Shown in pieces: positions 59,630 through 64,000 of a stretch of 64,000 bases of DNA. Made by a program: the position numbers and the translations under genes. The notes under the pieces were generated by a model. It was not told where the DNA came from. It was given only the letters and a program-made list of their open reading frames with translations, and did no database searches. The DNA comes from CAZSDU01 sp964429135 (GTDB lineage: Bacteria; Bacteroidota; Bacteroidia; Bacteroidales; FEN-979): positions 1-64,000 of the forward strand of contig CAYSAU010000001.1 in the NCBI GenBank assembly GCA_964429135.1, given 5' to 3'. Every line of letters begins with the position of its first letter. Position 1 is the stretch's first letter.

Positions 59630-60523
59630 TCAAAGTTTTTCAGCAACTCGTAACCTTGCGCTGCGTGAACGGCTGTTTTCGTCGATTTCCTCTTTTGAAG
59701 CCATTATGGGCTTGCGGGTGATGACCTGAAAAGGAGAGAGCACATTTCCAAAAAAATCCTTATGGATCTCTCCTTCAATATTTCCGGCACGCATAAAATT
59801 TTTTACTAATTTATCTTCAAGGGAATGATAGGAGATAATAACCAGTCTTCCTCCAGGCTTCAGTGCTTCAACCGTCTGTTTTAAAAATTCTTTCAGCACC
59901 TCTATCTCCTGATTCACTTCCATCCTCAGGGCTTGAAACATCCGGGCATAAAACTTATTCTCTTTCCCCCTCTGGGTGCATGTGATGGTCACCTCCTTCA
60001 GATCCTGCGTAGTATCAATAGGTTTTGTTTTTCTGCTGCTGACTACGATGGCGGCAACTTGTCTGGCGTTGGTGATTTCTCCATACTTTCTGAATATTTC
60101 CATCAACTTTTCCTCCGGATAATGATTGATGATCTCCCTGGCCGTTATTTTTTTATTCCTGTCCATCCGCATATCAAGAACACCATTAAAACGTGTTGAA
60201 AATCCACGTTCTCCTTCATCAATCTGATGAGAGGATAAGCCAAGATCGGCCAGAATGCCATCCACGGGATAAAGTTTGTACAGCTTAAGAAAATTTCTCA
60301 GGTAGCGAAAATTGCTGTGGATCATGATAAGCCTGGGGTCTGCGATCTTGTTTTTCAATGCGGCTTCATCCTGGTCAAAAGCCAGCAGCTTCCCCTCTTT
60401 GAGTTTCCCGAGTATGGCCTGGGCATGACCGCCACCCCCGTAAGTGGTATCGACATAAACCCCGTCAGGCCGGATGGCCATAGCTTGTAAGCTTTCATTA
60501 AGAAGGACACTCCTATGGTACAT
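59630..60523 (-). CDS. rsmH: 16S rRNA (cytosine(1402)-N(4))-methyltransferase RsmH
   Basis: A 297-residue SAM methyltransferase (MraW) acting on C1402 of 16S rRNA. MYHRSVLLNESLQAMAIRPD opens the protein; motif I is YVDTTYGGGGHAQAILGKL; then LADLGLSSHQIDEGERGFS, LKPGGRLVIISYHSLEDKLVKNF and C-terminal SRSARLRVAEKL are diagnostic. It overlaps mraZ by 11 bases and lies directly before ftsL in the standard dcw order. Confidence 0.97.
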   Translation of the reverse strand: MYHRSVLLNESLQAMAIRPDGVYVDTTYGGGGHAQAILGKLKEGKLLAFDQDEAALKNKIADPRLIMIHSNFRYLRNFLKLYKLYPVDGILADLGLSSHQIDEGERGFSTRFNGVLDMRMDRNKKITAREIINHYPEEKLMEIFRKYGEITNARQVAAIVVSSRKTKPIDTTQDLKEVTITCTQRGKENKFYARMFQALRMEVNQEIEVLKEFLKQTVEALKPGGRLVIISYHSLEDKLVKNFMRAGNIEGEIHKDFFGNVLSPFQVITRKPIMASKEEIDENSRSRSARLRVAEKL

Positions 60524-60995
60524 CTTCGGTTTTATCGCTGTTTTCCTGTTTCCCCATTACCTGTTCAGCCAGCAAAGCGAAGTCTTCGGGCTCTTTCGAC
60601 AATAGTTGCTGGTAAGTTGATTTATTCCAAACCTCAATCCGGTCAGCATAAGCAAATAATATGATCTCCTTCTCAATCCCGGCATGATCCAGTAAGGTCT
60701 TAGGAAAGAGAAGCCGATTCTGGCTGTCGAGTGTGACCTCTGTGGCGCCGTTATAAAAGAACCTTACAAAACGGCGATTCTCCCTTACGAAAAGATTGAG
60801 TTTGTTAATTTTCTCCGTTGTCTCCTTCCAGACATTGCTGGGGTAAAGTACCAGACAACCTTCAAAGCCACGGTTGATGACAAACTTATCCTGGGATTCA
60901 GGCGTAATCTGTTTTTTCAGACCCGATGGAAGAATAATCCGACTCTTCCCGTCAAGCCTGCATTCAAATTCACCGATAAGATTCGTTTTACCCAC
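60513..60995 (-). CDS. mraZ: Division/cell wall cluster transcriptional regulator MraZ
   Basis: A 160-residue DNA-binding repressor with two AbrB-like half domains: GEFECRLDGKSRIILPSGLK at about 8-27 and TLDSQNRLLFPKTLLDHAGI at about 88-107, each with the conserved D.k.R...P core. It binds repeats in its own promoter and represses the dcw operon. The start is GTG at 60995; no in-frame ATG gives a full first domain. Three perfect operator repeats lie 35-60 bases upstream. It is the first gene of the 14-gene division operon. Confidence 0.95.
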   Translation of the reverse strand: MGKTNLIGEFECRLDGKSRIILPSGLKKQITPESQDKFVINRGFEGCLVLYPSNVWKETTEKINKLNLFVRENRRFVRFFYNGATEVTLDSQNRLLFPKTLLDHAGIEKEIILFAYADRIEVWNKSTYQQLLSKEPEDFALLAEQVMGKQENSDKTEDVP

Positions 60996-61029
60996 TTTGT
61001 TTTTTCAGAGCGTAAATATAAAAATAATT

Positions 61030-61055
61030 CTCCACTTTCCTCCACTTTCCTCCAC
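61030..61055 (-). promoter_or_regulatory. MraZ operator: three GTGGAG repeats with 10-bp period
   Basis: On the minus strand GTGGAG occurs three times, each separated by GAAA (plus-strand CTCCAC at 61030, 61040 and 61050). This is the known MraZ-box layout: three direct hexamers spaced by four bases, upstream of mraZ. A weak -7-like TATATTTA lies between it and the GTG start, so MraZ bound here would block the promoter. The remaining part of the 60996..61184 gap shows no gene. Confidence 0.8.
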
Positions 61056-61184
61056 TTGTTAATAACTTTTTTTACCACGGACATAGTTTCTGTAAAAAAA
61101 ATAGCTGAAGAATAAGCAATGAAAGAAACAGCTTGCTTGGAAATCAGTAAGAAGAAGTGAAGAAAAAGATGTTGAAAATAACGG

Positions 61185-63395
61185 CTAATGCCTGATGATC
61201 AGCTTCCAAAGGAAATTTTCCAGGCGTATCAAATAAAGCCCCTGAGGAAAACCTGTGGTTGTGATCCTGGCGGGAAGATCTATCTTTTGATTAAAAACGG
61301 TTTGGCCAAAAGAATTATAGATCTGGCAGGTATATAATTTTGCTGAACTCCCGATTACGGGTGTGGAAGAACTGATTACAATTTGGTGATCCGCGGGATT
61401 CGGATAGACAAGCAAGGAGTTTTTGTTTGTTCTCTCCTGATCATTGACACCGGGATGAATTTTTTTACTAAAGTACCTAAGGCCTCCTGAAAAATTTCCG
61501 ATGATCAGATCGAAATACGATGGATCGCTCAAGTGAGAAAGACTGGCTGAACTTCTCCATCCATCGCAAAAGGAATTATAAGAAATCCCGATCAGTGAAA
61601 ACAGGGAATCGGAAGCCGTGAATCTATCCTGAAGGTGTGCATCAACATTGTTGTAAAAATGAATTTTGCCTTCTTCACATCCTACTATCAGCAAGGTGTG
61701 TTGTTCCTGATCCCGGAAAAAATACGGGGTACTATATCCGTCATAAGAAACGGCATAATTCGTAACATTTACTTTCCCCAGGCTGTCGGTGATCAGGGTA
61801 AAAACCGGGTTTGTCAGGTTTCCCGTATTCCGGTAATAATTCAGGTTCCCGTTTCTTTCGCCTAGGATAAGATCGGGCAGCCCATCACGGTCAAGATCAA
61901 ATACCTGTGGAGTGCTGTAATCCCCCACATCAATTTGTTTGTAATTCCATTGCGGGGGACCAAAGGAGGGAGTTTTGTCCTTGTATCCCGTGTTGGGTAA
62001 AAAAACCAGGCTTCCATCTTCCATCCCGAGCAACAGATCGGGTTGCTGATCCCCGTTCAGATCCCCGATGCCCGGATAAAAAGCATGGCGTTGATAAGCT
62101 GAAAGCCCGGCAAGATCATCCGTAATCCATTGAAAGAAGGGTTCAGATACAGAGCCTGTGTTTTGATAATAAGTTAATTTGGATATGAAATCAGAATGCA
62201 GCATCCCGAATTCATAATAGGAAGTGTCATAGTAACCCTCATTGCCCACGATTAAATCCTGCAATCCGTCCCCGTTCAGATCATAGAGTAGCGGATAGGC
62301 AGCGGAACCGAAATCAAGCATATTCTCCTGAAAAAGCCGCTCTGTCCGGAATTCAAAAACCGGCTGTTCATTGCTTCCGGTATTCTTATATAACCAAACA
62401 CTATGATAATTTTGCGAAACGAACAAGCCGGGATCAAATGGAGAAACGATCAGGTCCTTGTCTCCATCGTGATCCAAATCGATAAACTGGGCAGACGGGA
62501 AAGAGAATAAGCTGAGCTTACGTGAGTTCGAAGGGAACAGAGTATCCAGGCTGATCATGAAGGCCGAATCTTTCGTGCCTCCGTTAATCAGGGCAAAGAG
62601 GTTGGGATAATCAATATCACCGACCAAAAGATCTTTCAGCCCGTCCCCGTTCAGGTCAATGGCCAGCATTGTTGAACCGGTATGACGTGTTCCTCTTGGT
62701 TTCATAGGCTCATCATAAGGACAATCGACATTCAGAGTGATACGGTTGCCGCTTTCACTTTCCTTGAATTTTCCCCAGCAATGGTCGCTCAGTTTATAAT
62801 CGAGGCTGTCACAATGACCATATTTTTCCATAGACAGGTTTTTATGGTACTCAACAAAGGAACCCAGTCCGAAAAAGCTAAGGATATCAAGGTCTCCATC
62901 GCCATCGATGTCGGCAATAGCCGGGTAATCTACAGGAGTCAGCAGGATGCCAATGTAACCGGTGTAGTAATAAGATTTTAGGAGATCGGTGACGAGTTCA
63001 AACCGGAGAGAAGTATCGGAGATGTTCTTGAAAACCCTGATGCCCCCGTTGGAGTATGTAAAGATGTCTTCTTTCCCATCGTGATTATAATCCGCAGTGA
63101 TCACCCAGTCGTGAAGTTCAGGCAGTTTTAAGGCGTATTCAGGGTAAAAGGCATAATCAATTGTATTTGGAGTCCCTTGATAGATAAATGTAAGCTTACG
63201 GTTGCCATGTCGGTCGAAAACAAGCAAGTCATTAAGCCCGTCAAGGTTTAGATCCATGGCCACAAACTGGGGTGAGTTTAACCCTCCTGCCCAACCGTAT
63301 TTCAGTGAATCAGGAAGAATGGCCTGGCCGGATGCGGAAGATAAACAAGATAAAATAAGCACAAAAAGGATGAAGAAGTTTGATTTATAGCCCAT
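61185..63395 (-). CDS. Secreted FG-GAP/VCBS repeat protein with type IX sorting domain
   Basis: A 736-residue exported protein. The signal peptide (KSNFFILFVLILSCLSSASG) is followed by at least eight calcium-binding DxNxDGxxDL repeats spread over about residues 45-520, such as DLNLDGLNDLLVFDRHGN, DIDGDGDLDIL, DLNGDGLKDLLVGD and DLNGDGLQDLIVGN. These build a beta-propeller. The C-terminus (LLVYPNPADHQIVISSS, then GLYLIRLENFLWKLIIRH) is a type A type IX sorting domain, so the protein is exported across the outer membrane. Ligand unknown; adhesion or polysaccharide binding is possible. Consistent with gldB and the PorT-like barrel in the window. Confidence 0.93.
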   Translation of the reverse strand: MGYKSNFFILFVLILSCLSSASGQAILPDSLKYGWAGGLNSPQFVAMDLNLDGLNDLLVFDRHGNRKLTFIYQGTPNTIDYAFYPEYALKLPELHDWVITADYNHDGKEDIFTYSNGGIRVFKNISDTSLRFELVTDLLKSYYYTGYIGILLTPVDYPAIADIDGDGDLDILSFFGLGSFVEYHKNLSMEKYGHCDSLDYKLSDHCWGKFKESESGNRITLNVDCPYDEPMKPRGTRHTGSTMLAIDLNGDGLKDLLVGDIDYPNLFALINGGTKDSAFMISLDTLFPSNSRKLSLFSFPSAQFIDLDHDGDKDLIVSPFDPGLFVSQNYHSVWLYKNTGSNEQPVFEFRTERLFQENMLDFGSAAYPLLYDLNGDGLQDLIVGNEGYYDTSYYEFGMLHSDFISKLTYYQNTGSVSEPFFQWITDDLAGLSAYQRHAFYPGIGDLNGDQQPDLLLGMEDGSLVFLPNTGYKDKTPSFGPPQWNYKQIDVGDYSTPQVFDLDRDGLPDLILGERNGNLNYYRNTGNLTNPVFTLITDSLGKVNVTNYAVSYDGYSTPYFFRDQEQHTLLIVGCEEGKIHFYNNVDAHLQDRFTASDSLFSLIGISYNSFCDGWRSSASLSHLSDPSYFDLIIGNFSGGLRYFSKKIHPGVNDQERTNKNSLLVYPNPADHQIVISSSTPVIGSSAKLYTCQIYNSFGQTVFNQKIDLPARITTTGFPQGLYLIRLENFLWKLIIRH

Positions 63396-63399
63396 TTGA

Positions 63400-63407
63400 C
63401 AAAGTTA
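63400..63407 (-). promoter_or_regulatory. Possible -7 box (TAACTTTG) close to FG-GAP gene start
   Basis: Exact TAnnTTTG match on the minus strand, only 4 bases before the ATG at 63395. It would give an essentially leaderless transcript. May be chance. Confidence 0.25.
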
Positions 63408-63420
63408 CCGAAACATTTTT

Positions 63421-63428
63421 TATCTTTG
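63421..63428 (+). promoter_or_regulatory. Bacteroidetes -7 promoter box (TATCTTTG)
   Basis: Exact TAnnTTTG match, 16 bases before the ATG at 63445 of the NtrC-type regulator. Confidence 0.45.
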
Positions 63429-63444
63429 AAAAAATATGCGCGAT

Positions 63445-64000
63445 ATGCCAAGAATTCTGGTCATTGATGATGAAAGAAGCATAAGGAACACATTAAGGGA
63501 GATTCTGGAGTATGAAAAATATGAGGTTGATGATGCAGCCGATGGAATCGAAGGTATTCAATTGGTCAGGGAAAATAAGTATGATGCCATACTCTGTGAT
63601 ATCAAGATGCCCAAAATGGATGGTCTTGAGGTATTGAAACAATTACTTTCCTTCACCGAAGCTCCGGTGATCATGATATCGGGACATGGAACCATAGAGA
63701 CAGCGGTGGAATCCATAAAAAAAGGGGCTTTTGATTATATTGCCAAACCCCTTGATTTGAACCGTCTGCTCATCACCCTGAGGAATGCTTTCGATAAAAG
63801 CAAGCTGATTCAGGAAACAAGGTTGTTAAGGCGAAAGATCAGTGCCTCTTATGAAATGATAGGGGAATCATCGGCCATGCAGGGCATCAGGGATTTGATT
63901 GCCCGTGTAGCGCCAACGGAAGCCAGGGTTATGATCACAGGTCCGAATGGCAGCGGTAAGGAACTGGTGGCACGTCACCTTCATGCACTGAGTTCCCGTG
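63445..64000 (+). CDS. Sigma-54-dependent response regulator (NtrC family), partial
   Basis: The gene runs off the window end after 185 codons. The receiver domain has ILVIDDERSIRNTLREILEY, the phospho-acceptor Asp in DAILCDIKMPKMDGLEVL at about 53, and FDYIAKPLDLNRLL with the conserved Lys. The AAA+ domain begins at about 140 (YEMIGESSAMQGIRDLIARV) with Walker A MITGPNGSGKELVARHLH. This is the NtrC/AtoC layout, expected to end in a Fis-type helix-turn-helix beyond the window. ATG 63445 (MPRILVIDDE) is preferred; ATG 63436 is in frame. No cognate kinase is visible here. Confidence 0.92.
   Translation, partial: MPRILVIDDERSIRNTLREILEYEKYEVDDAADGIEGIQLVRENKYDAILCDIKMPKMDGLEVLKQLLSFTEAPVIMISGHGTIETAVESIKKGAFDYIAKPLDLNRLLITLRNAFDKSKLIQETRLLRRKISASYEMIGESSAMQGIRDLIARVAPTEARVMITGPNGSGKELVARHLHALSSR

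Overview
This window reads as one contiguous piece of a Bacteroidetes chromosome, most likely order Bacteroidales or a close environmental relative. Four things point there: Bacteroidetes-type -7 promoter boxes (TAnnTTTG) in front of many genes; the gliding/type IX secretion genes gldB and a PorT-like barrel plus a cargo protein with a C-terminal sorting domain; Bacteroidetes-restricted families (DUF3822, DUF2795, DUF4221-like); and the local orders amn-holA and nadE-gldB. No tRNA, rRNA, CRISPR array or intact insertion sequence was recognised.

Layout. 1-0.53 kb: two small secreted paralogues, the first cut by the window edge. 0.7-9.6 kb: housekeeping genes mostly on the minus strand (DUF2795, cobalamin adenosyltransferase, PEP carboxykinase, aspartate aminotransferase, a GNAT protein, an AlkD-like repair protein, alaS). 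9.8-13 kb, plus strand: M23 peptidase, MerR regulator, alkyltransferase-like protein, Mrp ATPase, NifU-like scaffold. 13-15.1 kb: a small AT-rich accessory island with an orphan reading frame and two lipoproteins. 15.1-20.2 kb: rsmD, DUF3822, an MgtC/DUF4010 membrane protein, an HsdR-N nuclease-like protein, amn, holA. 20.2-29.4 kb, minus strand: two tandem acyl-CoA ligases, an SDR, purL, trxB. 29.5-34 kb: histidine kinase, response regulator, TorF-like porin, ammonium transporter. 34-40.3 kb: a secreted nuclease, a minimal lipoprotein, nadE, PorT-like barrel, gldB, comM. 40.3-45.9 kb: UbiA-type prenyltransferase, methyltransferase, orphan ABC ATPase, heptose kinase, geranylgeranyl reductase-family protein, SDR. 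45.9-61 kb, minus strand: the division and cell wall (dcw) cluster mraZ-rsmH-ftsL-ftsI-murE-mraY-[murD remnant]-ftsW-murG-murC-ftsQ-ftsA-ftsZ-yqeY. 61-64 kb: a type IX secreted FG-GAP protein and the start of an NtrC-type regulator.

The most notable points are these. (1) In the otherwise canonical dcw cluster, murD is reduced to its C-terminal domain and has lost residues expected for substrate binding. (2) A GC-rich palindromic element of about 35 bp lies in frame inside both alaS and nadE and is read in different frames, like the palindromic elements known inside Rickettsia genes. (3) A separate 24-bp repeat occurs twice in the nadE linker and once between mrp and nifU. (4) Several families of 7-8 bp tandem repeats sit at gene ends and in places supply stop codons or C-termini. 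(5) mraZ has three perfect operator repeats upstream.

No wholly new multi-gene system is evident. The repeat ecology and the truncated murD are the strongest leads.
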